The notes below the pieces were generated by a model that had not been told where the DNA came from, did not search any database, and saw only the letters and a list, made by a program, of their open reading frames with translations. The translations under genes and the position numbers were made by a program. Of a stretch of 64,000 bases of DNA, positions 1 to 12,780 are shown piece by piece. Numbering within the stretch: the stretch's first letter is position 1; each line of letters begins with the position of its first letter. The stretch lies in NCBI RefSeq assembly GCF_000002235.5, contig NW_022145611.1, positions 11,496,342 through 11,560,341 on the forward strand. The letters are read 5' to 3'. Source of the DNA: Strongylocentrotus purpuratus. Taxonomy: Eukaryota > Echinodermata > Echinoidea > Camarodonta > Strongylocentrotidae.

Positions 1-70
1 GAAAGATAGTGCACAGTGTATAAGAAAATGAAGAGAAACCGATGAAGAAACGGTGAAGAGGATATGAGGG

Positions 71-138
71 TGAGAGAGAAAGAACGAGAGAGAGAGAGAA
101 AAGAGAGAGAAAGAGAGAGAAGAGAGAGAGAAGAGAGA

Positions 139-221
<83 letters not shown>

Positions 222-223
222 GG
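71..223. repeat. (GA)n microsatellite ending in poly-G
   Basis: About 140 bp of GA dinucleotides with AAGA interruptions run directly into thirteen G. The open frame across it (64-288) is repeat-encoded and is not called as a gene. Purine-only strand; triplex or G-quadruplex formation is conceivable. Confidence 0.95.
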
Positions 224-2700
224 CTTACACAAGGACAGAGGTCAACCTACCTTCTGTAAATGACAAAAGGGTCCAATTTTTAAGTTAATGGGCCTATAAT
301 GGGTCTAAGCAACATATTTAAGAGCTGCATGCAATAGCCTTTGCAAAACAAATTCTTATTTTTACCATGCACAAGAAACAGTCAAAAGAAAGAAAGAAAT
401 GCAAGTTACGTAGAAAGAGAGAAAGAGAGATAAATATTGGTAGTAAAATGCTCCAAACCTCTATGACACTTTGGAAGTTTGGTACTCAAACTTAAACTTT
501 CCTGTTTTTAAATGAAAGTACAAACTTTCAAATAATCTCATCACTAAATGAATAAAGTAGAAAATATGATTGACATAATGTTACCAAATCATGAACAGAA
601 ATAAAAGGGGGGAAAAAGCCTTTTTGTTAAATAAACCAACTGAAATATCAGACCACTTTCTTCTGGAAATCATAAAAAGAGTCTTGTCAATATTAATTTC
701 AAGTCTTCTTAAAACTGTATCTACCTGCATTAGATTTAACAAGTCAAATGAAAATAAGTGCATCATAAAGCGATATGTCATATTCAATATGATCATTGCG
801 AGAATACCTTTTACCCCTGATTGTACATTTATACAATTGCAACTTACATTTCCCACAAAATGAAACAAAAGATAACAAATGTCCTTGGGAAGTCTTAAAA
901 ACATCTTGATCTATTTGTAATTTTGTATCACATTGTACTTTGATGCATTATTTCAATCTCTTAGACAATGTTAGTTAAAAAGTAAAATTGGATTTGATTT
1001 AATCAAGCAAGACATGACTCTTTTGTTCATAAGAAAATTGAATAAATGAATAATTTAGACTACAGTACAGGATACATCATCATAGCAAAAGTAGAAAGCC
1101 AATTATTTCATCAAAAAAGACCAGATATTTTGCTCTTAAATAAAAAAGAAAAGTAGCCCCAGTAATCAACGAACTATAGACTACAATGCAGGATGGAAAG
1201 ATTAAAATTAGACCCAGGCATATGTAACTCACTAAGACATAAAACCTACATATAAATATTACTTGTAAACATGCTGGTTGTACAAGATGAAATTTACTTT
1301 TATATATTAAAAATTAAAAAACAAACATAAGGGACCCAGCACAAACCTCCTTCCAACCCGGCTAAATCATTTTGGCACTACTGTACACAAATGTGCTGGT
1401 TATGGGTATTTGTCAGTACACCAGTAAAAGGCAGGAGTTAAACAAGGAGAAAGAAGGAGTAAAAAGAAGGAGAAAACTCTGCAAAGTCTTTTTACTGCAT
1501 GTATTCCTGCAGTTATGCAGTTTTTCACTTTTACCCATATTACAGGAAATGAGTAAACTGTGAAGTTAGCATCCTAAAAACAAAAACAAACATTTGCAGG
1601 GGGCCTGTGAAACAACAACAACTAACTTGCAATTCAGGTTGCGGCAAAGTGTTGCCAATTGAGGATGCCATGAAGATCAACGAGCCTATACAAACCAGGA
1701 AGGAGGGAGAAGAAAGCACGCACACAATAGAGGGCTCAGGAGTATATGTCTCGGAAGCTAAGACGAATATTGCTAGTGACATTATATCTTCCCGTGGGTT
1801 GGGCACAACTCAAATTGGCAAGGCAATGACTTCGGTTCCTGCCCCTAAACACTCACTCCTCCGTTGCTCTGCATGCTATCCACCTAAATTGGCTTTCATC
1901 AAAATGTAGGATTTTCTCCTTCTACCTTTCGCCTTCTACCTTTCGCCACATAACTTGCTCAGTGTAGTGGAATTTCATAGGAATAACATGCATTGTTTAA
2001 GTATGGAAAAGAAAGCAAATAAGCAGTATTTTGTAGAATTTAACAGAAACTGAACTGATAAATAAATTCAAGATGCCCACTTCACTCATCACGTATTTGA
2101 GCATGTTTTCTGCATGATGGCAAAATGGAAAGTACACAGTAGACAGACATGATTGATAGAGTGTCGTTTATCTTTTTGTATATCTGAGCAAAATATAACT
2201 GCAATTAAAAGTTGACCGGCGCCAGAGAACCGATGCTCAATATTTTATGTGAAAGTGCTTTACCAAACTTGACTTTCTCTTTATCATGATAATGACGTTG
2301 GGAGAATAAAAAATTAACAAAATTCTAATCAGGTTCCGAATTGCCAGAAAACCACACATTTAAAAAAAAATCACTTTCAGACAACTCAGCTGTATGCATT
2401 TAATGATTGATTATGTACTTTTCCATTTGATTTAAATAAGGTGGGTTTTTCATGTTTTCACTTTTATCTTGTTTTAGGGATACAGCCAATTTCGACCGCA
2501 TTGTACAATTTTGGTTAGCACGAGTGTGTCTAATGTTCAGCACTACTAATTTAGTTTTTTTTCTCCCAGTAATGCGCAAGGCTTTTCAAGAGAGTCACGT
2601 TGCAATAACTAATTAGATACTACGTGATTGATTAGCCAGAGAGGAAATACAACAGTTTCAGTTCATTAGGCAAATTAAGTGAATTAAGTTTTTTTTTTAA
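224..2700. other. AT-rich non-coding stretch
   Basis: No supported gene. Two open frames on opposite strands at 581-904 and 591-863 lie in very AT-rich DNA and look random, although the minus-strand one meets a GTAAGT donor at about 846-841. A 100-codon plus-strand frame at 1607-1909 has no family resemblance that I recognise. If the candidate start at 2779 is real, this stretch would be its first intron and downstream sequence on the minus strand. Confidence 0.5.
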
Positions 2701-2729
2701 AGCAAATTAATTTGTTTCTTGAGACTTAC

Positions 2730-2779
2730 CCTGTGAAGAGGTCGTCGTTTTCAACCACTTTCTTCCAAAATACCTCCAT
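2730..2779 (-). CDS. Candidate first coding exon (partial), unknown protein
   Basis: Reading the minus strand, an ATG at 2779 in good context (gacATGg) opens MEVFWKKVVENDDLFT and continues for two bases into a GG|GTAAGT splice donor (donor GT at 2729-2728), phase 2, so the next residue is Gly whatever follows. An in-frame TGA lies seven codons upstream, which fixes this Met as the earliest possible start. Upstream on the same strand is a pyrimidine-rich run ending in CAG that could be a 5'-UTR intron acceptor, and farther up a TATAAATA box. I do not recognise the peptide: it is short, charged, amphipathic and not a signal peptide. An overlapping minus frame (2707-2982) has a hydrophobic run but no ATG at its start. 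The rest of the gene would lie left of 2728 and mostly outside the window. A chance donor cannot be excluded. Confidence 0.35.
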
Positions 2780-3083
2780 GTCTGTCTGCTTTGTGTTTCA
2801 GTCTTTATACTGAGCCACTGTGGGACTGAGCCAGGCGGCCACAACCACAAAAACAGGATCACAAAGTGTAAGAAGAAGAAGAAAGGCAGTATCAAATGGA
2901 AAACACAGAACCTGTCTTCGATTCGTCTTTCAAGTCCAGATATGGGATGGAAATGATGAAGGCTGCGTACAATAGGAGACACCGATTGTATGGATGGAGG
3001 GCTGGAGAGCTAGAGTATCCAAAATATGATGCATGCAGTCCTTGTGGAGTTTGAATACAGAAGAACGCTTCGGCTGATGGTGG

Positions 3084-3096
3084 TTTATATTTATAT
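3084..3096 (-). promoter_or_regulatory. TATA-like box upstream of the minus-strand start at 2779
   Basis: On the minus strand the sequence reads ATATAAATATAAA (TATAAATA at 3095-3088). A start site about 30 bases downstream would give a 5' UTR of roughly 280 bases before the ATG at 2779. That leader has at least one upstream ATG, opening a frame of about 34 codons. The box is an AT-rich word and could be chance; its value is its position relative to the candidate exon. Confidence 0.25.
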
Positions 3097-3099
3097 CGG

Positions 3100-4870
3100 A
3101 AGGAGATGGTGAGGATGAAGGATGGATGAAAATAAGAGTGTCCGTCCGGTAGCTATTGATTCCTGCATCAATCTATCTACTATCCAGGCATGTGTTATGA
3201 ATGAAGCTAGAGAGAGATAGCGGTAGAGCTTCACCATCAAAGCTAAGCCTGCTAACTAACTGACTGAGCTGTGCCGGCTGGCTAGCTAGCTAGCTGTGTG
3301 TTTCTTGCAAGGGTCCCAGTCAACGTTATGAGAAGCCGATCAAGACCCCGTAACGGTGACACACAAGCAAGGAGCGCTCGCTCCGTTCACGACGACGCTT
3401 TGCTTATTTATTGCTCTCGCCTATAGCCTCCAGCAAAGTACAATGGCAGAGCAGAGCAGAGGCTGGCTGGGCAGGCTGGCTGGCTGGCTGGCAAGATGCT
3501 GGAGCTCACTACTATCAATGCGAGCAGAGCAAAGAATGCTTGCTTGATCTGACCCAAGATTCCTTCTTGCTACATTACAAGCTCATACGAAGCAATGCAA
3601 GATTTCCTACTTGCAAGCTCTATATCCAGTTTTTTAAATCTTTCCTCCTTACAAAAAAACAACAACAGAGTGGCGTTCACATGAGCTCTCCTGCCAACCT
3701 CAACCGGGACAGTTATATACTCGTGCTTACAACAGGGCTCAAATCAGCTAGCTCGCCAGAGCAGAGAGTATCGAAAGGCCTGCTTGGATTTGTGTGTGCT
3801 CGTGCATTGAGAAAGAGCGTATTGTGTGTGTCTGTGCAGCACTAATATGTGTGTTTTGCACTACTCTATGCCCATCTCTCCCCAGCGTAGGTGGGAGTGT
3901 ATGGATTGTGTATATTTAGTGCCCGCCTACTGCCCATACACCTCCCGACACATCAACAAAGGGACCCGAAGGTCATTCCGGGCATCCCTAGCCCAGCTAG
4001 GCTTAGGGGGGTTTTCACAGCCATCTTGCGCCCATTCATACGCCAGCCCACAATTGTTACACCTTAATCAGGTCATTCAATAGAGTGGTATAATTAGACT
4101 TGCAACCCCTTTCTCTCAACTCTTTCGAGTCAAAGCTTTTTTCATTTCTCATGCACTTTCTCTTCTACTTTCTCTCCCTCTCTCTCTCTACCTCTTATAT
4201 TTTCACTCATTTTTACCAAGTTGCTTTCAATATTCCTGTTTTAAGAATTTTTCTTTATCTTCCTTATTCCAGACCTCTCATTTTCTTTGTATCTCTCCTG
4301 GACAAAAGCACCATCTTTTCCACTTCTCTTTCTTTCATTAAAAAAAAAAATGCATAAAAATGGACCAGATTCGGCTCTGATTTGGTCTTATATCCCTTCT
4401 CTTCCGTCTTACTCAACTATAAGCCTTATTTCTGCATCATTTACTAAGACTTAGAGAGGTTCACAGATGCGGCAGTAATACAGACGCTTCATTACCCGCG
4501 AACACTGCCCACTTTCTGACACCGACGAAGGACAAAGCCTGAGTGTGAAAAAGGTTTACTACAAAGAAGATCAGATGCATAATCACGATGAGGGGGAAAT
4601 AGAATAAAAACTGGGGGGATGAGAGGCATTAGCGGCTACCGATCAGTAGTGAGGTATAGCGCGTAAATAGCTTGGGATTGTATAGCCTGGGTTTGTGGTA
4701 TTGAGAGTCTGAAAGGGGAGATGGTGAATTGATATGGAGAGTAGAATACAGTGAAAAGGGAGTATCAAAATTATATCCTGCAACTGGAAATTATAAGGCC
4801 CCTTGAGGAAAATACCTCACATAAAAATGAATCAGCAAATAGATGCCGAGTGGGTAGAAGGTGGATTGGC
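3100..4870. other. GC-richer island, then plain non-coding DNA
   Basis: 3230-3560 is richer in G+C than its surroundings and contains tetranucleotide runs (GCTAGCTAGCTA near 3280, GGCTGGCTGGCT near 3465). It would be the 5' flank of the minus-strand candidate at 2779. Open plus-strand frames at 3356-3547 and 3411-3845 overlap these runs and show no domain. 4155-4200 is CT-rich. Beyond that I see nothing. Confidence 0.4.
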
Positions 4871-4875
4871 ATGTA

Positions 4876-5030
4876 GAGAGGAGAGGAATGGAGAGGAGGA
4901 AGAGAGAGGAAGTGAGGAAGAGAAATAGCAAAAGAGAGAGGGAGAGCAGGAGTAGAGAGGCAGAAAGAGGGAGAAAGACAGGAAGGGCAAGAGAGAAGAA
5001 AAGAGAAAGAAACACTAAGTTAGAGCATCA
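4876..5030. repeat. Purine-rich imperfect GA tract
   Basis: Degenerate GAGAGGA/AGAGGAAG units. Charged or serine-leucine-rich frames on either strand here are repeat artefacts. Confidence 0.85.
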
Positions 5031-5099
5031 ACACAGAGATATGAAAAGAGGGGTAGCAAGAGAGATGGAGATCAAAGGAAGGGGGTGGGGAAAATGAGG

Positions 5100-6290
5100 A
5101 AGAGATAGAGAAAAAAAATCTTTGTGTAAGAAGCAACTTGACAACCAAGGTCTAAAGCAAAAACAAGTAGGCTGCACTATTTAATATGGCAAATAATATG
5201 CTGATACACAAACAGACATGGGACATGAGAAAGTAAAGCAGAAGTAAAGACACAGATGAAAGCTCATCAGCATCGTAACAACTTATCAGATATCGTCATT
5301 CTCTGACAGGTTTTCAACTCCTCTATAAAACCATTCCTCCAGACAGCCAAAGGTGAACTAAGGACACCCTGCAGCTCCCTCCATCCACACAAGGCTTATC
5401 ATCTCTGATTAATGTCGTTGATAAAACAAACACTTGAGAACCAATCCCTGGGACTGCCTGCGTGACACCACCAGTGGACATGCATGGGGAATGGTGTAAG
5501 ACCCCCTGCAACAGCATGTAACGGGGTCTAATGGGTCCCCCATCCCCAGCCAGCAAGCCAGACTAACTGGTTAATCCAATTAGGGATCTATAATCCACCT
5601 TGCAGGGTAGCACTGGATCAATAAGGGTGTGCTCATTGGTGGTGGAAGAAAGCAGTCTGTAACTGTGTAGGGTTAGATGTAAAAGAGGATTATCTTTGAA
5701 TAATTATCCCTTAAATGGTAGGTAATCTATGGGTAAATATAACAGTTCCCATGTGTGTAATATATTGTCCTATTCATGTATGGGTGTATATGAAAATTAA
5801 CTATTTTCTTTTACTACATGAAAATAATCAACTAGTTTAGAATCTGCAAAAAAATGAAAAGGGAATTCTGTTAAATGTGATATTATTATTAGGAGATTTT
5901 GATACAAATTGTGCTCTTATAATTTGTTTTAATTTTTGTAATTTATAGAAGTAGGAAATGACATTAAGCAAAAGTAGAACAGAACATTGCAGAGGAGCTT
6001 TTGGAATGATGAAGGTAGCTACAGATTCCTTTTATCAAAATACATTTAGTCTTGTTTGTTTAGGAGGGGGTCAGTGATGGTGAACAATACCACATAAGTG
6101 GTGGAAAAGTATATACTCAGAAAATGGGACAAAAGAGCTGGCTGTGGATTATGGGAGAAATGGGTGGCAGGGGAGAAAAACATTATTGATCTGCCTGCTT
6201 GCTTGTTTCAACTAACCAGACCACTCAGCTATTTCACAACATCCACTATTACATAACCAAACATCAATTAATGGCACTAGACAACTCATC
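5100..6290. other. Non-coding stretch
   Basis: 5323-5556 is somewhat GC-richer and open on the minus strand for 77 codons without an identifiable motif. The rest is AT-rich. No supported gene or RNA. Confidence 0.45.
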
Positions 6291-6299
6291 CCCTCCGTC

Positions 6300-6740
6300 T
6301 CTTTTGCTGTTTGTCTCCATCGTCCTCTTCTCCTTTCTCTTTTTCTTTCTCTTTCTCCCACCTCCTCTCTTTCTTTCTCTCTGCCTCTCAATTGCTATAT
6401 CAGTATTTCAAAATTCTACATCCTTTCTGTTGACATACTCCCCTCCCCCCTCTCTCCCTCCAGTTCATGTGCTATGTTGACAACTTTTCTGTATTCATGT
6501 CAAGCTTTTCTTACACCATTTCTTGCCCCCTTCTCCCCCTTCCCTTTCTCTATATCTCTCACTCTCTCTCTTGCATTGTGCTACATTGTCAATTGATATA
6601 TACGGTACCTTTTTATATAGCAATTTGTGTTCCTCTCTCTCTCTCCCTTTCTCTCTTCCTATCTCCCCCCCCTCTCTCTCTCTCTCTCTCTCTCCCTTGC
6701 TCTCTTCCTATCTCCCCCCCCCTCTCTCTCTCTCTCCCAT
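6300..6740. repeat. CT-rich polypyrimidine region with a duplicated block
   Basis: Mixed CT/CTTT tract. A block of about 22 bp (CTCTTCCTATCTCCCCCCC core) occurs twice, near 6652 and 6701, separated by (CT)n, which indicates local duplication by slippage. Overlapping Ser/Leu/Pro-rich open frames are artefacts. Confidence 0.9.
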
Positions 6741-6749
6741 GCATCCCCC

Positions 6750-9250
6750 CAAAGTGTGCTTCACTGTGCTAACCCGACCATTGATATGTATTCTTGTGAC
6801 GCTACATCATTCTACTGCCCTTTGTTTGGGACACTTCAATTCTTGCTCACTTTTCCTCTAGCCTTGTTCCCCAACAATAACAGGTTATGTAATCCATTTC
6901 CAGGCCAGAAGTAAGAGGGTTTCCTTCTTCGTTTGACAAACAGTAGTCTTGCTTTCCTCCTCCCTGACCTCTTCTATAATTACTCCACTTTGTCCTAGAA
7001 TTGCGAAACCGCTTGAAAGAAAGAGTCTTCTTCAAGGTTTCTCCACCTTTTCGTTGAGTCAACGTAAATGTTGTTTCACTCACCTACATAGATAAATCAT
7101 TGACCAACATTAGTCATAGAACAGCATGTCGGACAATATTGTACACAGAATCATTACTTAACCAAAGCAAACCATCATAATTCAATATTCAGATTGCAAA
7201 AAATGGTATTTACTTGATAAAATTTATTCAAACCGAAGTGAGATATTTTCTCGATTAGAGGTACATAAGGAAAAATACTCTTCAAAATCAACCCAATTTT
7301 TATATGTTTTTATGAGTAACTGGAAGACAAACTGCCGGATAAAATCATGTATATAATGTATTGCCTGGAAAATACCTGTTAATGGCTTCCATAATGTTAT
7401 GTTCACCATCTATTTTAGTCTTTACCTACCCTCTTTTCTTCCAACATGATTTTCATCTTCATGGAATCTGCCCGCATTGGAAGATCTTGTTAGCTTATGT
7501 AATCTGCAAGTAGTTTTAGATTACCAACATGTTTCTATGTGATGGTACTACGTAGTAGGTCCATGGTACGATAGATAATGATGATTTTGTTTACTCGGAG
7601 AAAGAAGGGCGTTATCAAATTAATATCATGGAACACATGGTAAACAACCTTCTTGCCCTTTGAGTTTTTGCTGTAAGAAAATAATATGTGGGGATAATGC
7701 TAGTTCTAGTATCTTTGATTTATCTTTGTTGTAAGGAATATGTGATGTTATTCAAAGTGGCAGGTTGACCAATTAAGCATTGATTATCAAACAGCAATCC
7801 GATGAAGCCCATCATTACATGATGTAGCAAAGACAGGTTTGAACATATTTCTGTAGACCCTTTGGATCGTATTCAACCTTATTAATACAAATTAATAATA
7901 ACAATAAGAAACAAATTACAATGCATTAGTTTATGTACTGTCTACTCTAGAACGACTCTTAATCAAAACTCTCACACTCTCCGTTTCACACCTTTGCCCA
8001 CCTGCGTTACGTTTACCATGATTTTGTTAATTTCTAAGCTCGCTCACGCTTATTGTGAATGGAGGCTATTATTATTAATTTTCTCAGCCGCTTTGGGGCA
8101 CAGTTTGTGCCAAGTGACCGGAAACCCCAGCTCTTGCCTTGGTCAGTAGGAGTGGCCCTGGGAACTGTCATAGCCTGATGACTACAAAGCTTTCTGAGAA
8201 GGCATCTATATATAATGCTCGGCAAGATGAGCCCTTTTTGTCTTTCCAAGTGTCTTGGAGAGCCAGAAGGGCAGTAATTCTTATCCTTTAAAAATATGGT
8301 TAAAATCCTTCTGGCTCTCAAAATACAACATGAAAAATGATGGAAAAAGAGAAGATTGATAGACGAATCCAAACATTCTTACATCATATTTCTCGGACAG
8401 GTACACCTTTTAAATATAACATAATCCTCCAAAGGTCTCTGATATTTGTCTCTACGTGAGTAGACTGCCTTTATGATGGCATGACCACAACATTGTGGTT
8501 TCTCTTTTGCTTTTTTTTACAGCAGTTAATTACACAACTAACAGGAATCAAAGCAATACAATTGACATCAATCAAGGAGTTTTTACAGCAAGCTTTCATC
8601 AAGCAGACACCCATTGCACGAGAGCGAGTTTGATTGCGGAAAAAATAGAAGTTGATCTGACCTTTTATTACACAGGAATAAGAAATATAAGAACAGTAAT
8701 ACCTCCTTGATACAACCACAATGGTTTTACAAGGAAGGAAATAGCAACCCGAAGAACATTTCCTAATCTTCAAGGATATACGAGGTTGATCAATTATCAA
8801 CTGCTATCTTCAACAGCAGTATCATATATGAAGTGGTTTAGATAACCAACCATTTGTGGTTATGACTATTATTTATGCAAAAGACCAGTCAGGAAGTATA
8901 ATGGTGAAATCTTACAGAAGTAGGGAATATTTGTGGTGATGCTATGTTGTTTCATCAAGTCTTTATTTCTCTCAAGAGAGAGTGAATACATTCAGACGAG
9001 GTCCATGGTCTCTTGTGTGCCAATCAGAAGGGCGCAAACACCTTTTTGTCATTTGTATTCATTTGTTTAACTTTGAAATGACGAGATAAAGAAATTAAAA
9101 TGAGAAGTTATACCCTATCACTGTTGACTATGTACAGACTGAAGTGTGTTAATTGTATAGATGAGGGATTCTGTGAATTGTGTCCTATACAACATTAGGC
9201 TTTCATTGATTTATTTCATCATTGTGATGTAATGAATGTATACAAGACCT
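6750..9250. other. AT-rich non-coding DNA with one inverted pair
   Basis: No supported gene. Contains the inverted CCAGAAGG element at 8258-8320, listed separately, and a single related word (CAATCAGAAGGGCGC) at 9021-9035. Open frames of 60-114 codons here look random. Confidence 0.45.
8258..8320. repeat. Short inverted-repeat element, CCAGAAGG family
   Basis: GAGAGCCAGAAGG at 8258-8270 pairs perfectly with CCTTCTGGCTCTC at 8307-8319 across a 36-base spacer. The same arm sequence recurs at other sites in this window, so this is a dispersed family and not an isolated palindrome. Confidence 0.7.
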
Positions 9251-9252
9251 AG

Positions 9253-9513
9253 ATGTCATACGGGGCAATGCAGCAGAAGTTCCCAAGGAAGATCAAAACT
9301 TTAAAAAAATGTGTATTTGTAGAAATCTGTTGGCCGTGCAACCCTTCATGCCCTTCTGTCTCCCAAGTCCCTGGTCAGGCACACAACAACGATATCTTAC
9401 ACCACTTTGGCCTTCTTCACGAATTAAAGAAGGAGTTGAAAAACAATGACAAGGTTGTGGCATTCTGGGAATCGCTGATTGAAAACAGTGACCTGTCTCG
9501 GCCGAGGCACTAA
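9253..9513 (+). CDS. Unsupported 86-codon open frame (hypothetical)
   Basis: ATG-initiated frame with a charged, possibly helical second half (about residues 50-80, rich in Lys, Glu and Leu) and a Cys/Pro-rich middle. I see no flanking splice signals, no homology I recognise, and the opposite strand is also open (9293-9637). It is listed only because it is one of the few ATG-started, non-repetitive frames of this length. Most probably non-coding. Confidence 0.1.
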   Translation: MSYGAMQQKFPRKIKTLKKCVFVEICWPCNPSCPSVSQVPGQAHNNDILHHFGLLHELKKELKNNDKVVAFWESLIENSDLSRPRH

Positions 9514-9683
9514 TGGGACCGAGAATCAACGGGAGGTAGCTTGTTACCACAGCCAGGCTGAAAGATGCAGGGCCAAGAACCCCCATGCTCCCTCCTCCTA
9601 CTATTTCTACCGTTCTCCACTGATGTAACTTGTTCAACTAACCAGTATCTGTCCCTTCCTTATTCAACCATCAAGTCAGGCGA

Positions 9684-9695
9684 GGGGGGGGGGGG
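9684..9695. repeat. Poly-G run
   Basis: Twelve consecutive G following GGCGA. Confidence 0.9.
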
Positions 9696-9699
9696 AATT

Positions 9700-10370
9700 A
9701 TTATACAACAAATACCACATTTTTTCCATTAAGTTGAGAAAGAGAATGGAAAGATTGTCAAATCAGAAAGCAAAGGGACATATCATCTTTAATCTTTAAC
9801 CTAGCCAGAACAAAACTACAGCTTCTAGTTCTGCAACTTATTATCTATTGTAAAGTTCCCTATGACTTTTCCTTTAAACAAAATTAATACTTCAATATTG
9901 AGGTGGATATCTTCAAGCGCAAAATATGAGGAATCCTTTCAGGCTCTCTCACTGCATTCAAGGATATATTGCAATCTTTTCTAAACATATTACACACAAA
10001 GGCAAAAAACCAATTTGGGCAGTGTTTCATCATGATGGTCAATATGGAGGCAAGAAGGTTATCATTTTCCTTATTTCTCAAAGAATTTTAAATTCAACCT
10101 AAGAGATTGCACTTTTGATAATACAAATTAAAACCTACACACTGACCATTTGCAGGCACGTGGCAATGGAGTAGGAGGCTTGACCATTGAGAGGTCAACC
10201 AGCCCAAAATGGCTGAAAGATTTTAATGAGTTTGACCTCATCTACAATCAATTTTCCCTCATTTACCCCATAATTTTGATTGTGATGACAAATGAAAGAG
10301 GTCTCGTTACTGTTACTCTTGTAGCATATCATAGTTCTCCCTTTATTTTGAGAGGAGGGGAGGGTGACTG
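9700..10370. other. Non-coding stretch
   Basis: AT-rich with no repeats of note. A small inverted pair (GGCTTGACC / GGTCAACC) lies at 10178-10201. Confidence 0.4.
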
Positions 10371-10371
10371 A

Positions 10372-10394
10372 GAGTGAGAGTAAAAGAGAGAAAG

Positions 10395-10433
<39 letters not shown>

Positions 10434-10436
10434 GTT
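10372..10436. repeat. (GA)n microsatellite
   Basis: GAGAGA with GATA interruptions, about 65 bp. Confidence 0.95.
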
Positions 10437-10439
10437 TAT

Positions 10440-11815
10440 GAAACATATCTAAAAGGTCAACGATTTCGGCATTTTTGTTGAATATCTTTTTAATGATTCT
10501 CTGTGGAGTCATATGGCATATGCAGCCACTAGAGAAACAAAACAGTGGTCATAAAATGAAATGAAAAGAAACAGTAAGCAAAAAACGCACTAAAAAATGT
10601 AATGGGCAATTAATGGCCTTTTTCTATAGTTTAATAACAAAAAAATGTTTGAGGACAAATTGATTAAGCTTCCTACAAATCTGGGTAGTTCTAAAGAATA
10701 CCTTTCATAAAATTGGCCACTGAACAATGGTAATGATTATAAAAATTTGGTTCAAGATCGAGTGATTTATGAAGTTATTTTGTGTTCATAATGATTTATT
10801 AAATTTCATAAAAAATACTTGCTTGTATAACCTGATAAAATGTCTTATCCCTTGTAAAAAAAAAGTAAGGCAACAAGAAGTTTGTACCAACACAACTCTT
10901 CTCTCCAATCTGGCAGGTATCCTACACCTAGTATCACGCACACATCATCTTGTAATTGAAAAAAAGACAGGATGATTTATTAAAATCTGATAGCTGAATC
11001 TAAGAGATTTTAATGAAGAGGGAAGATAGTTTTCAATTCAATCATTTGAACACATCACAGATGTCTCCAAATCATCACCTTTCTTAATTAATGATATTCA
11101 TCTCCAAACGTGACAATGACGGCAGCAAGATAGCAACAAAGCACCCTCCAACGTTCAGGTGAGGTAGGTGTGTTCGATAACTACATCATCAATCTATTGA
11201 TTTTATCTACTTGATCAGAATGAACATAGAAGATTGGAAGAGACCTTGGTGTATTCTTCACACCTCTTGTATGATTATGAGAATGATGTATGATGCGCTT
11301 CTACATCAAAGGATTCTGGAATCAAGACCTGCACAGGTGTCTTTAAACCCTGCAGGTGGGCAACAAACAAATTCATATCAGCGAATAAAATATCTAGACA
11401 GTCTGTTAAATTTATACGGTCCTAAACTTGGAGCTCTATACCTTTAGAAATCCCCCCCCCCCTCTCGCTTGTTATCAAAGCTGTCCTGTAGTTCGATTAA
11501 GAGAGGATTCATTTTTAAAATTTTTAACTGCATTCCTGAATTAATGTTGGTCCTACTGTCTTGTATTTGTAGGCATAAACATTCTTCATTCATCTCACAC
11601 TTTTTCTTTTCTTTTCACTTTTTAATGATTTTTAAAAGAATTTTGTTTTCTTTAAAATCTAGGAGTTGGCCTTTAACAGCTTTTTGCTAGACCCTTCACT
11701 TTCACATATGATTATTTTCAAATTTGTATTCATTATAAATTCCATGAGGGGAATAATCTTGAACTAAAATTGGAATATGAACAACTTTATGTTCGGGAAG
11801 ACAGAACGCATAGAC
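10440..11815. other. AT-rich non-coding DNA with a poly-C run
   Basis: Poly-C lies at about 11452-11462. Short open frames at 10769-10975, 11211-11447 and 11469-11690 carry no recognisable features. Confidence 0.4.
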
Positions 11816-11819
11816 CTTT

Positions 11820-11893
11820 AGAGAGAAAGAGAGGGAGGAAAAGAATGAGAGACAGAGAAAGAAAGAGATGGAGAGAGAAAGGGAGAAAGAGTG
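11820..11893. repeat. GA-rich microsatellite
   Basis: GAGAGAAAGAGAGGGAGG-type units, about 74 bp. Confidence 0.9.
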
Positions 11894-11899
11894 AAATGT

Positions 11900-12780
11900 G
11901 ATTGTAGGGGAGGAGGAGCACCTAACAGTCAATATACAGTGTCAAGATTGCCCTCTCCCACCCACCATCCTCCCAATGTTTAGTCAGGGAAGCTTGGGTT
12001 ACATTCTCGTCTCCATGGTTACACGGAGGCAGATCTGAAACAGGAGCTCCACGAGCAAACACCCCACAGTTGGTACAGCAGTAACTTCTCCCCGCCAAGA
12101 GTGATCAAAATCAACTCCCTGTAAAAACTCCCTTTCACGCCACAGTTTACATTTGGGCTACCAGAGATTTTGTTCTCTGCCGCCGTCACCTGATGTATGT
12201 ACATCGCCCCCCAAAGAAAAGTGCAGGAATCTGATGTTGAATTTATTAATCACCCAAATAAATGATTGAATTTCAGCCTCTCAAAGAGATTTGTAGGTAA
12301 ATATGGTGTCAGGGCATAGGGAACTATTGATACAATATGAAAAAGAGTGAAAAGAGAGGATTACCACCAGGCTATTATGGCTATTGACTCCTGCGCAATC
12401 ATAAATCAGTCAGCTCAATGCCGAAAAGGAAATAAATTTACCCGTCTGACGCACCTGTATTCTAAGTAGCACTATTTGGACGCTGGGAATAAAGAATGGC
12501 AAAGAATTGGATCAGAGAGGTATATAATCTTATTAAGATCTTATCACTGTAAATCATTCCCACCTGTAAAGAGCTCTACCTTCAACTCAATACCACAGGA
12601 GTCAAAAGGAAGGAGAATAAGGAAGAAAGGAATTTTTTTTTTTTACCCAAGTTGCCGCCATTAATGGCATCATATATCAAACCCTTTTCATGGCAGGCTG
12701 ACAGGTTCTGCCAAGCACAAAAACTGCTTTATGATTATTCCCCAGGAATAATAGCAAAGAGTCTGTGACATTTCGGTTAA
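11900..12780. other. Non-coding stretch
   Basis: Moderate base composition with a poly-T run near 12635. A minus frame at 12019-12204 has no support. Nothing else seen. Confidence 0.4.

Noticed and set aside
581..904. Minus-strand frame of 107 codons meeting an AAT|GTAAGT site
   Set aside because: Very AT-rich, no acceptor, and the opposite strand is equally open.
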